NCBI GenBank assembly: GCA_031277075.1
Contig: JAISLV010000039.1
Location: forward strand, 1-21,464
From: Endomicrobium sp.
GTDB lineage: Bacteria > Elusimicrobiota > Endomicrobiia > Endomicrobiales > Endomicrobiaceae
DNA: 21,464 bases
Direction of reading: 5' to 3'
Part shown: positions 14,475-21,464 of the stretch, one piece after another
How positions within the stretch are numbered: position 1 is the stretch's first letter
Layout of the letters: each line of letters opens with the position of its first letter
The notes under the pieces: generated by a model
The model's input: the letters and a program-made list of their open reading frames with translations, nothing else
What the model was told of the DNA's origin: nothing
Databases searched by the model: none
Translations under genes and position numbers: made by a program

Positions 14475-17400
14475 ATGCCGGTAAATTATCTTAAACATAT
14501 CGTTAAATACATAGACGTTTTTGTTGAACATTTAGAGCTTCACCCCGAAGAAATAAAAATTTCGTATTCAAAAAACGAAACCGAAGAATACTCCAAACTT
14601 TTGGATTTTTACAGCGAAACCGTAAGGCAAAACCCTACTGACGCTTCCGCTTATTATAATCGCGGAAAAATTTATTATAAGGCTGGAAAATACAAAGAAT
14701 CCGTAAGCGAATACGATAAAGCCATAGAACTTGAACCTAATTATTCTTTCGCTTATATAGCGCGCGGCGAAGCGCGGGCGGCTTTAGACGATTACGAATT
14801 TTCAATACAAGACTTCAACAAAGCCATAGAGTTAAATCCTAAAAGCTCGTCGGCTTACGGGGGGCTTGGGAACGTCTATAGAAAACAGGGGAAATATTTA
14901 GAGGCTATAAGAAATTTTGACAAAGCGTCGGAACTCGGCGCGGATAACGCCTCTTCTTTTTACGGCAGAGGCATGGTCTACAGAAGTATGGGAGAAAACG
15001 ACAAAGCCATAGCCGACTTTACAAAAACCATAGAACTAAACCCCGCCGACGATTTTGCCTACAATAACCGCGGCATAACTTACCGAAATATAGACAATTT
15101 GGAAAAAGCCGTCGCCGATTTTACAAAAGCGCTGGAAATAGAAAGTAAAAATTCTTTTTCTCTCAATAACCGCGGCATAGTCTATAGAAAAATGCTCAAC
15201 GAGGACGCGGCTGAAAAAGATTTCAGAGCGGCTTTGGCGATAAACCCGAAAGACGCTTTTTCTTATTACAATCTCGCCGCTCTCTACAGGTATCAAGGGT
15301 ATGACAACAAAGCCTTAGATATGATAGAAGAAGCTCTTGAAAGAGACCCTAAGTTTGCGCCGGCGTATTTGCTGCGCGCCTATTTTTACTCCGACAAATC
15401 CGATTTTAAGAAAGCGCTTGAAGCCGTTTTAAAAGCTCTTGAGCTGCTCCCCTCGTTTTTCTTTTTTTATGTTTTAAAAGGATATATTGAATACAATTTA
15501 AGGAATTATGCGAACTCTTGCGCAAGCTATCAAAAAGCTCTTGAGTTAAAGCCGTCAACGGTTGAAATTTATTACGCTTTAGGTATTTCCGAGCTTGCTC
15601 AAAAGCAATATTTTGCCGCGAAAGAAAATTTTAGCGCGGCTATAAACAAAGGTTTTATAAACGCCGAAATTTACGCCGCGCGCGGACAGGCGTCGTTTTT
15701 AACGGCTGATAATTCCGCCGCCGTAAAAGATTTCGGCGAGGCTTTGTCTAGGGACAAAAATATTTACGAAGCGCGTTATATGAGAGGCGAAGCTTGTTTT
15801 AAAGTCAAAGAATACGAAAACGCTTTAAAAGAATTTTTGCTGTGCGCCGACAACGACTATCAAAAAGCCTATTCCTGTTATTTTGCGGCTTTGGCTAATT
15901 ACGAGCTTTTAAAATATAAGGAAGCCGTGAAATATTTTACGCTTGCAAAAGAAAACGGATACCCGTCTTACGATATTTTTAAACGGCGCGCGCGGGCTTA
16001 TATGAAAATGGGCGAAATACGCGCCGCGTCCGCCGATTTGGAAGAGGCGGTTAAAGAAAAACCGCGCGATTCTTCGTCTTATAGAATGCTAGCCGAAATG
16101 TCTGAAGAAACGGGCAAATACGCCGACGCTTTAAAATACGCCGATATCGCCGTAGAGCTTTCCCCGCAAGACGAAAAATCTTATTACATAAGAGCTAAAG
16201 TTAAGTTTAACGAAAAGAATTTTATAGGGGCTTTTCACGACGCGCAAAAAGCGGCGGAATTAGCGCCGGACTATACCGACGCTCTCCTTATAAAAGCGCT
16301 CTCTAATCTGCACGGCGTAAATTACGAACAAGCCGAAAAAGATTTTGCGCAAGCGTTGGCTGTGTCGCCTGACAATATTGAAGTTTATGTCAACAGAACC
16401 CTTCTGTATATAAAAACCGACCGCGCAGAAAAAGCTCTTGAAGACGCAAACGCCGCGCTTGCCAGAGACAAAAATAATTCAATAGCCTATCTCTATAAGG
16501 CGGCGATATTTCGCAATATGGGCAGATTTGTAGATTCCGTAAAAAATTACGACGCGGCGATAAAAACGCTTATAGAAAAATCGCGCATTGAGGCGGATAG
16601 AACCGTTTTTGATTTTAAAGATTATTACGACAAGCAAAACAAGACGCTTGCCGAGCTTCATTCCGATATGGAAAATCTCACTAAAAAACTGCGCATATAC
16701 GAACAGATTATTAAAGAAAGCGTAGTTGAAGAAAATAGAACAGAAATACCTCAAAAAACGGGAAAAGCAAAAACCGTCTACGTTATACCAGAACTTCCAA
16801 GAGAAATAATAGAAATGGCGGGCATTACGAAAACCGTTTTTGAAGAAAACTCAGCGGAAAATACAGAAATCTCAAAAGCGCGGGCGGCGGTAATTCCATC
16901 AGTTGTGGAAAAGACGCCTGCGGCGGAAACAATTGCGGCGAAAACTTCAATCGCCGATATGGCTGCGGCGGGCGGCGAATCGGAAAAATCCGCGTTAAAG
17001 ACGCCTGAACCTGAGACGGCTGCGCAAATAGAAACCGCCTTACCCGAAGCGGAAAAAAAAACTAAAATAGAAACGGCAATAGCTGAAAATTCCGAGAAAC
17101 AACAAGAACCCGCGCCCATTAAAACGCAAAGCGATTCTGTTGTTGAGCCGCAACGTCAGCAGCCTCAACCCCAGCCTCAAGCTCAAGCTCAACCTCAACC
17201 TCAACCTCAACCTCAACCCAAAAAAGACGATAGAGATAAGCTGCAGTCTTTTTCAGCAGGTTCAAGAAATTCGTCGGCAGGAAGCGCGGGCGGAATTTTA
17301 AGCGGTTTAAGAGCTAAACTTGACAGCCTTGACGAGATAATAAGAAAGGCAAAAGAAGAAGCCGCTGCGCAATCAAAACCTGAACAAACAAATATTGACG

Positions 17401-20400
17401 AACAGCCTAAAGTTGTTGAGAGAATAAAGACAGAACAGCTAACGGCTGTTGAGAAAGTAAAAACAGAACGGCAAAAAGTTGTCGAGCAAGCAATAACAGA
17501 ACAGCCAAAACCTGTCGAGCAAGCAAAGACAGAACAGCCAAAGATTGTTGAACAAGATAAGCCCGCAGAAACGAAAATCGCCGAGCCGTCTGCAGCTTTT
17601 GGCGAGCGGACAAAAGACGAGCTAAACCCCGAGCTGAAACCGCAATTTCCCGCAGCTCAAAACTCTGCGGCGCAGCCTGAATTAAACAAAGAATCCGTTG
17701 AAGAACAGCCAAAACCGAAAAAAGATTTTTCAAATCTCACAACTTTTGGCGAGGTTGACGAAGCGATATCTGCCGAACCTGACAATTACAATCATTATAT
17801 GACAAGAGCCGCTCTTCATATAAAAAAGAAAAATTATGAAAACGCGTTAAGCGATTACAATAAAGCCGAAACTCTTACCGAATCAAAAAACCAAGACGTT
17901 TTAGCCGCAAAAGCCACGCTGTTTTTAGAAACTCAAAATTACGAAGAAGCTCTGAAAATCTACGATAAAGTTTTGGAAATAGACACTCTTAACTCGTCGG
18001 TAATGCTCAAAAAAGCCGCCGCTTACGAGGCTTTGGGGAAAGAAGAGGATTTTTTTAGAGAAATAGAAAACGCTATGGACGCCGACCCTGAAAATATAGG
18101 AATTTTTGTAATACGCGCCGAGCATAACGCCTCTGCGGGAGCTTTTAAAAAGGCTTTGGAAGACGTAGATAAGGTCGTTGCGCAAAAACCTGATAATGCC
18201 AGCGTAAATTATTTCAGGGGTTTTATACATTATAAACTCCAAAATTACGAGTTAAGTTTAGCCGATATGCAAAAAGCCATAGAACTTAAAACCGAAGAAC
18301 CCGAAGCCTATAAATATGCGGGCATTGCTTCTTATCATATTGGAAAATACGACGAGTCCGTAAAATATTTTATTACCGCCATAGAAAAAGGCGTTCAGGA
18401 TAAAGACGTTTTTTACTATAAAGCCGCTGCGGAGCTTAAAATAGGCACTTTTGAAAAAGGCATTGACGACGTTACAAAAGCTATAGCCATCAATCCGAAA
18501 GATTACGAATATTATCTTTTAAGAGCGCGGCTTTACGCCAAAAAAAGCGTTTTTGACAAAGCGGTTAAAGACTACGATTTTGTAATGAAATATAATCCTT
18601 CAAATATTGGTTTTGTTTTAGAAAGAGCCGATTTTTTATTTAAGAGCGAAAAGTTTGCGCTTGCCGTAAAAGATTACACAAGAGCCGTTTCCATTGACAA
18701 TATGAACGCGGAAATTTTTAAGCAAAGAGGACTTGCGTATAAAAATTTAGGCAAAGAAAAAGACGCCGAAAACGATTTTTTAAGAGCGCGGGCATTGAAC
18801 CCCGATATAGACGTTCCTATAGAACGTGAAAAAGCTGAACGCGCGCCGTCGCCAGAGGCAAGAACGCCGCAGACTAGCTTTATTCATCCGAAATCTGAAA
18901 CAAAAATTGAAACGGCGGTAAGACAAGAACTGAAAGCGGAAGAATTTAAAATTGAAGAAAAAGTTAAAGAACCCGAAACGCCGAAAAACTTTGAGCCCGA
19001 ATCTGTAAAAATAATGAAAGAAAGCCCCGCTCAAAAAGCGAGAAGATTAGCTGCGGAAGCTGCTATTCCTGCGGCAAGAGCGGAACAAGTTGAAAGGCAG
19101 CCGCCTATTGTTGAACAGCCTAAGTATGCTCAAGTCAAACAGCCTGACGCTGAAATTAAAGAAGAGGTAAAAGGATATGATATTTTATCAGGCGCAAAGA
19201 CTGATATTCCCGCAAAAGCCAACCCCGAAAAATTGAAAGAAGAAAAACCAAAAGAAGAGAAATCGGGCGGCGGACTTTTTTCTAAATTGTTTGCAAAAAA
19301 AGATAGCTCGGCAAAAACAGAGCTGATAAAAGCGGAAACAAAAGAAAAAGAAGTTCAAAAACCCGCAGAAAATATTTTACAGGCAAATATTGAAGTTAAG
19401 CGCGAATCAAAAACGCTTGAATCTTTAACAAAAGAACAAATTCAGCCTGTCCAACCGCCGCAGCCTGTGGAGCGTCCTCAGGTTGTTGAAGAAAAACAAA
19501 AAGAACAAGAACCGCAGGGACAACAATTAGATATAGAGCAACCCGTTTCTGAGCCGCCTATTGTTGAACAGCCTCAGATTGTGGAGCGTTCTCAGGCTGT
19601 TGAAGAAAAACCGAAAGAACAAAAACCGCAGGGACAACAATTAGATATAGAACAGCCCGTTTCTGAACCGCCTATTGTTGAACAGTCTCAGATTGTGGAG
19701 CGTTCTCAGGCTGTTGAAGAAAAACCGAAAGAGCAAGAACCGCTAAAAGTAAATCAGGCTGTTGAAGAACCTCTTGCGCCAAAGCCGTCCTTAACAGAGC
19801 AGTCTAAGGCAGAGTTGCCTAAAGCCGAACTTGTAACCAAAACGGTTGAGCCTGTAAAAGAAGAAACGAAAGAAAAAGAAGCGGAGAAAAAAGATATATT
19901 GAAAGAATCTAAAAAAGAAGAAAAACCGAAAGAAACGAATATTTTAGCTGGGGCAAAAACGGATATTCTTGCAAAAGGTAAGCCCGAAAAACTTAAAGAA
20001 GAAAAACCGAAAGAAGAAAAATCAGGCGGCGGTTTTTTTGCTAAATTATTCGGCAAAAAAGATAGCTCGGCAAAAGCCGAGCAGCCAAAAAACGCGCAGG
20101 CAAAACCCGATACTATAAAAGCGCAAACAAAAGAAACCGTAAAACCAAAGAATGATATTTTATCGTCTGAGAATAAACCTAAACAGCCCGATATGTTACA
20201 GGCAAGACCAGAGCCTAAATCGGATGTGAAAGCAGAAACGCAATTGGTTAAACAACCTCAAGCTGTCAAACAGTCTCAGGCTGCCCAGCAGTCTCAAGCT
20301 GTCAAACAGTCTCAAACTGCCAAACAGCCTCAGACTGCCGAGCAGGTTAAACAATTTACAGAACAAACGCAGCCTGCTAAAAAAACAGCCGCCGCTCAGG

Positions 20401-20972
20401 TTCAGCCGCAGCAGGCGAAACCCGAAGAAGTAAAACGAGAAATACCTCTTTCCGAGTTAAAATCTGCTGCGCGCCCTGCCGCAAAGCCTAGAGAACAAAA
20501 CGACGAAACTTTAGACATAATAGGCGTCTACAACAATGCAAATATAAATTTTAGAAACAAAAAATACGAATACGCTTTAGAGGAAATTGCAAAAATACTT
20601 GACGGCGCAGACCCGTATCACGCGCCGTCTTATATGTTGAGGGCAAGCAGTTATATCGCTCTGGGCGACTTAGATAATGCGCTTAAGGCTTTGAACAGAC
20701 TTATTGAAATATCGCCGGTAATGACTTTAGCGTATTTTAAACGCGCTGAAATAGAATATGAGAAAAAACAGTTTGACGGAGCTATGGCGGACTATAAAAA
20801 AGTTATGGAACTAAATCCTACGCACGGCGGCGCGTATTTCGGAATTGCAAATATATGGGCTAAACTCAATAATCCCAAAGAAGCTATTGACAATTATCGT
20901 CTTGCTAAGAAATACGATATAAAATACGGCAAGCCGTCGGATATAGAAATACAAAAATTAAGCGGACGCTAA
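14475..20972 (+). CDS. Giant TPR protein with three TPR blocks and low-complexity linkers
   Basis: A 2165-residue protein with no signal peptide, so probably cytoplasmic. After ~55 residues, 19 consecutive 34-residue TPRs run without a gap (residues 56 to ~701; DNA ~14640-16578). Ten more lie at ~17785-18820 and four at ~20510-20960, 33 by my count. TPR helices form superhelical scaffolds for protein partners; no catalytic domain is seen. Between the blocks are two linkers rich in Pro, Gln, Glu, Lys and Ala (~16740-17720 and ~18830-20500), with a QP/QA run near 17160-17220, a 38-residue tandem repeat, and two copies of SGGG[LF]F[SA]KLF[AG]KKDSS. Start: AAGGAG five bases before ATG. It follows the small membrane protein gene by 22 bases. 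The partner and process are unknown. Confidence 0.9.
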   Translation: MPVNYLKHIVKYIDVFVEHLELHPEEIKISYSKNETEEYSKLLDFYSETVRQNPTDASAYYNRGKIYYKAGKYKESVSEYDKAIELEPNYSFAYIARGEARAALDDYEFSIQDFNKAIELNPKSSSAYGGLGNVYRKQGKYLEAIRNFDKASELGADNASSFYGRGMVYRSMGENDKAIADFTKTIELNPADDFAYNNRGITYRNIDNLEKAVADFTKALEIESKNSFSLNNRGIVYRKMLNEDAAEKDFRAALAINPKDAFSYYNLAALYRYQGYDNKALDMIEEALERDPKFAPAYLLRAYFYSDKSDFKKALEAVLKALELLPSFFFFYVLKGYIEYNLRNYANSCASYQKALELKPSTVEIYYALGISELAQKQYFAAKENFSAAINKGFINAEIYAARGQASFLTADNSAAVKDFGEALSRDKNIYEARYMRGEACFKVKEYENALKEFLLCADNDYQKAYSCYFAALANYELLKYKEAVKYFTLAKENGYPSYDIFKRRARAYMKMGEIRAASADLEEAVKEKPRDSSSYRMLAEMSEETGKYADALKYADIAVELSPQDEKSYYIRAKVKFNEKNFIGAFHDAQKAAELAPDYTDALLIKALSNLHGVNYEQAEKDFAQALAVSPDNIEVYVNRTLLYIKTDRAEKALEDANAALARDKNNSIAYLYKAAIFRNMGRFVDSVKNYDAAIKTLIEKSRIEADRTVFDFKDYYDKQNKTLAELHSDMENLTKKLRIYEQIIKESVVEENRTEIPQKTGKAKTVYVIPELPREIIEMAGITKTVFEENSAENTEISKARAAVIPSVVEKTPAAETIAAKTSIADMAAAGGESEKSALKTPEPETAAQIETALPEAEKKTKIETAIAENSEKQQEPAPIKTQSDSVVEPQRQQPQPQPQAQAQPQPQPQPQPKKDDRDKLQSFSAGSRNSSAGSAGGILSGLRAKLDSLDEIIRKAKEEAAAQSKPEQTNIDEQPKVVERIKTEQLTAVEKVKTERQKVVEQAITEQPKPVEQAKTEQPKIVEQDKPAETKIAEPSAAFGERTKDELNPELKPQFPAAQNSAAQPELNKESVEEQPKPKKDFSNLTTFGEVDEAISAEPDNYNHYMTRAALHIKKKNYENALSDYNKAETLTESKNQDVLAAKATLFLETQNYEEALKIYDKVLEIDTLNSSVMLKKAAAYEALGKEEDFFREIENAMDADPENIGIFVIRAEHNASAGAFKKALEDVDKVVAQKPDNASVNYFRGFIHYKLQNYELSLADMQKAIELKTEEPEAYKYAGIASYHIGKYDESVKYFITAIEKGVQDKDVFYYKAAAELKIGTFEKGIDDVTKAIAINPKDYEYYLLRARLYAKKSVFDKAVKDYDFVMKYNPSNIGFVLERADFLFKSEKFALAVKDYTRAVSIDNMNAEIFKQRGLAYKNLGKEKDAENDFLRARALNPDIDVPIEREKAERAPSPEARTPQTSFIHPKSETKIETAVRQELKAEEFKIEEKVKEPETPKNFEPESVKIMKESPAQKARRLAAEAAIPAARAEQVERQPPIVEQPKYAQVKQPDAEIKEEVKGYDILSGAKTDIPAKANPEKLKEEKPKEEKSGGGLFSKLFAKKDSSAKTELIKAETKEKEVQKPAENILQANIEVKRESKTLESLTKEQIQPVQPPQPVERPQVVEEKQKEQEPQGQQLDIEQPVSEPPIVEQPQIVERSQAVEEKPKEQKPQGQQLDIEQPVSEPPIVEQSQIVERSQAVEEKPKEQEPLKVNQAVEEPLAPKPSLTEQSKAELPKAELVTKTVEPVKEETKEKEAEKKDILKESKKEEKPKETNILAGAKTDILAKGKPEKLKEEKPKEEKSGGGFFAKLFGKKDSSAKAEQPKNAQAKPDTIKAQTKETVKPKNDILSSENKPKQPDMLQARPEPKSDVKAETQLVKQPQAVKQSQAAQQSQAVKQSQTAKQPQTAEQVKQFTEQTQPAKKTAAAQVQPQQAKPEEVKREIPLSELKSAARPAAKPREQNDETLDIIGVYNNANINFRNKKYEYALEEIAKILDGADPYHAPSYMLRASSYIALGDLDNALKALNRLIEISPVMTLAYFKRAEIEYEKKQFDGAMADYKKVMELNPTHGGAYFGIANIWAKLNNPKEAIDNYRLAKKYDIKYGKPSDIEIQKLSGR
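19191..20076 (+). repeat. Two distant copies of a ~126-bp coding module (GAKTDI...KLFxKKDSS)
   Basis: Copies at about 19191-19316 and 19951-20076 encode GAKTDI, an EKLKEEKPKEEKSGGG stretch and a short F/L/K motif (LFSKLFAKK or FFAKLFGKK) ending DSSAK. The sequence between them is a different linker. The conserved, patterned hydrophobic motif in otherwise low-complexity sequence suggests a binding or membrane-touching peptide, kept in two copies. Confidence 0.8.
19467..19742 (+). repeat. Tandem 114-bp coding repeat, ~2.4 copies
   Basis: GTGGAGCG recurs at 19467, 19581 and 19695, exactly 114 bases (38 codons) apart. The unit encodes VERxQxVEEK, EQxPQGQQLDIEQPVSEPP and IVEQ. High DNA identity shows recent duplication. 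The frame is kept. Confidence 0.88.
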
Positions 20973-21047
20973 AATCAAAAAAACTATTTTTGCTTATTCG
21001 TTTAGCAGACCTAACCCCCGTATTTAAACGCTGCGCGGAAACTGCGT

Positions 21048-21063
21048 TTTGCATTTGTGCAAA
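21048..21063. promoter_or_regulatory. Palindrome upstream of the lipoprotein -10
   Basis: TTTGCA, TTTG, TGCAAA: perfect 6-bp arms. It ends 16 bases before the -10 element, where a -35 would lie. It could be a regulator site that replaces a poor -35, or chance. Confidence 0.3.
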
Positions 21064-21076
21064 GAATAAGATTTTT

Positions 21077-21085
21077 TGCTATAAT
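21077..21085 (+). promoter_or_regulatory. Extended -10 promoter of the TPR lipoprotein gene
   Basis: TGCTATAAT at 21077-21085 is a consensus extended -10. The predicted start is near 21092, giving a leader of about 34 bases. No good -35 is seen at the usual spacing, which the TG extension can offset. The only SD-like sequence, GAGGT (21105-21109), is 16 bases from the ATG, unusually far. Confidence 0.6.
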
Positions 21086-21125
21086 ATTTTTAATTATAGA
21101 TGGCGAGGTAAATTTAAAATATTTT

Positions 21126-21464
21126 ATGAAGAAAAAAAATATATTCCGCATAGCGCCGCTTTTCTTTTGTTTTTTCGTCTTGTCTATTTCTTCCTGCGAC
21201 ATTGACACAAAATTAAATAACGCCTTAGAATATTACAAAGCTGGCGAATACGAAAAAGCAAAAAGCATCTATAAATCCGTTCTCAAAAAACATCCTGCCG
21301 AACTTAAAGCCCTCAAAGGACTCGGAGATATAGCTTTAATTGAAAAAAATTATTCCGAGTCAATTGAAAATTATAAAAAAGCGATTGAAATCAATCCCGC
21401 CATAGGGTCTCAAGAAATGGTTTCGATTCTCACTTACAGCGACGCGGCTGTAAGAGACGAAGCC
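21126..21464 (+). CDS. TPR lipoprotein (3' end outside window)
   Basis: 113 visible codons, open to the window edge. MKKKNIFR, a hydrophobic core and LSISSC form a type II signal peptide with the lipid-accepting Cys at residue 24 (lipobox ISSC). The mature part starts C-D-I-D and runs into TPRs (NNALEYYKAGEYEKAKSIYKSVLKKHPA, then LKALKGLGDIALIEKNYSESIENYKKAIEINPA). In E. coli, Asp at +2 holds lipoproteins in the inner membrane; whether that rule applies here is unknown. It lies 153 bases after the giant TPR gene on the same strand but has its own extended -10, so it may be expressed separately. TPR lipoproteins often scaffold envelope complexes; the partner is not visible. Confidence 0.85.
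   Translation, partial: MKKKNIFRIAPLFFCFFVLSISSCDIDTKLNNALEYYKAGEYEKAKSIYKSVLKKHPAELKALKGLGDIALIEKNYSESIENYKKAIEINPAIGSQEMVSILTYSDAAVRDEA

Noticed and set aside
20976..20992. Terminator after the giant TPR gene (CAAAAA, AACTA, TTTTTG)
   Set aside because: The stem is almost all A-T and no T tract follows it; not convincing.

Overview
The window reads as an AT-rich (visibly below 50% GC) Gram-negative genome. The envelope signs are an autotransporter-type beta-barrel adhesin, an OmpA-like peptidoglycan-binding domain and a lipoprotein with a lipobox. The mix of very long low-complexity proteins, giant TPR proteins and Pmp-like adhesins fits an Elusimicrobiota/Endomicrobium-like host-associated bacterium. 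That placement is inference from style; no taxonomic marker in the window decides it.

Layout. (1) 1-2757, + strand: the C-terminal part of a glucose-6-phosphate isomerase with all three catalytic residues, continuing in frame into an unexplained extension of about 670 residues. (2) 2758-3353: a convergent intergenic region with a 169-bp MITE-like repeat and a strong bidirectional terminator. (3) 11807-3354, - strand: a 2672-residue adhesin (signal peptide, about 50 Pmp-like GGAI/FTxN repeats, three 89-90-residue passenger repeats, a beta-barrel, then a 260-residue C-terminal extension). It is followed, in the same frame and after one TAA, by a 144-residue OmpA-like domain with no signal peptide of its own. 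The pair looks like one outer-membrane protein split by a stop codon, or a coupled pair. (4) 11808-11969: a divergent promoter region with an operator-like palindrome on the adhesin side and a well-formed sigma70 promoter that nearly abuts the cca start codon. (5) 11970-13355: the CCA-adding enzyme / poly(A) polymerase family gene. (6) 13356-14191: an 836-base repeat cluster with two copies of the MITE-like element, an exact 13 x 24 bp tandem array and a second palindromic element with internal 12-bp slippage. (7) 14192-20972: a two-gene operon of an 86-residue membrane protein and a 2165-residue protein with 33 recognisable TPRs separated by Pro/Gln/Lys/Glu-rich linkers. (8) 21126 to the end: a TPR lipoprotein, cut by the window edge, with its own extended -10 promoter.

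Most unusual points: the in-frame TAA between the barrel protein and its apparent peptidoglycan anchor; a duplicated module after the barrel that resembles AbrB-type swapped hairpins; the mosaic, DNA-homogenised Pmp cassettes; the isomerase fusion; and a MITE-like family whose internal hairpin shows a compensatory base-pair change between copies.
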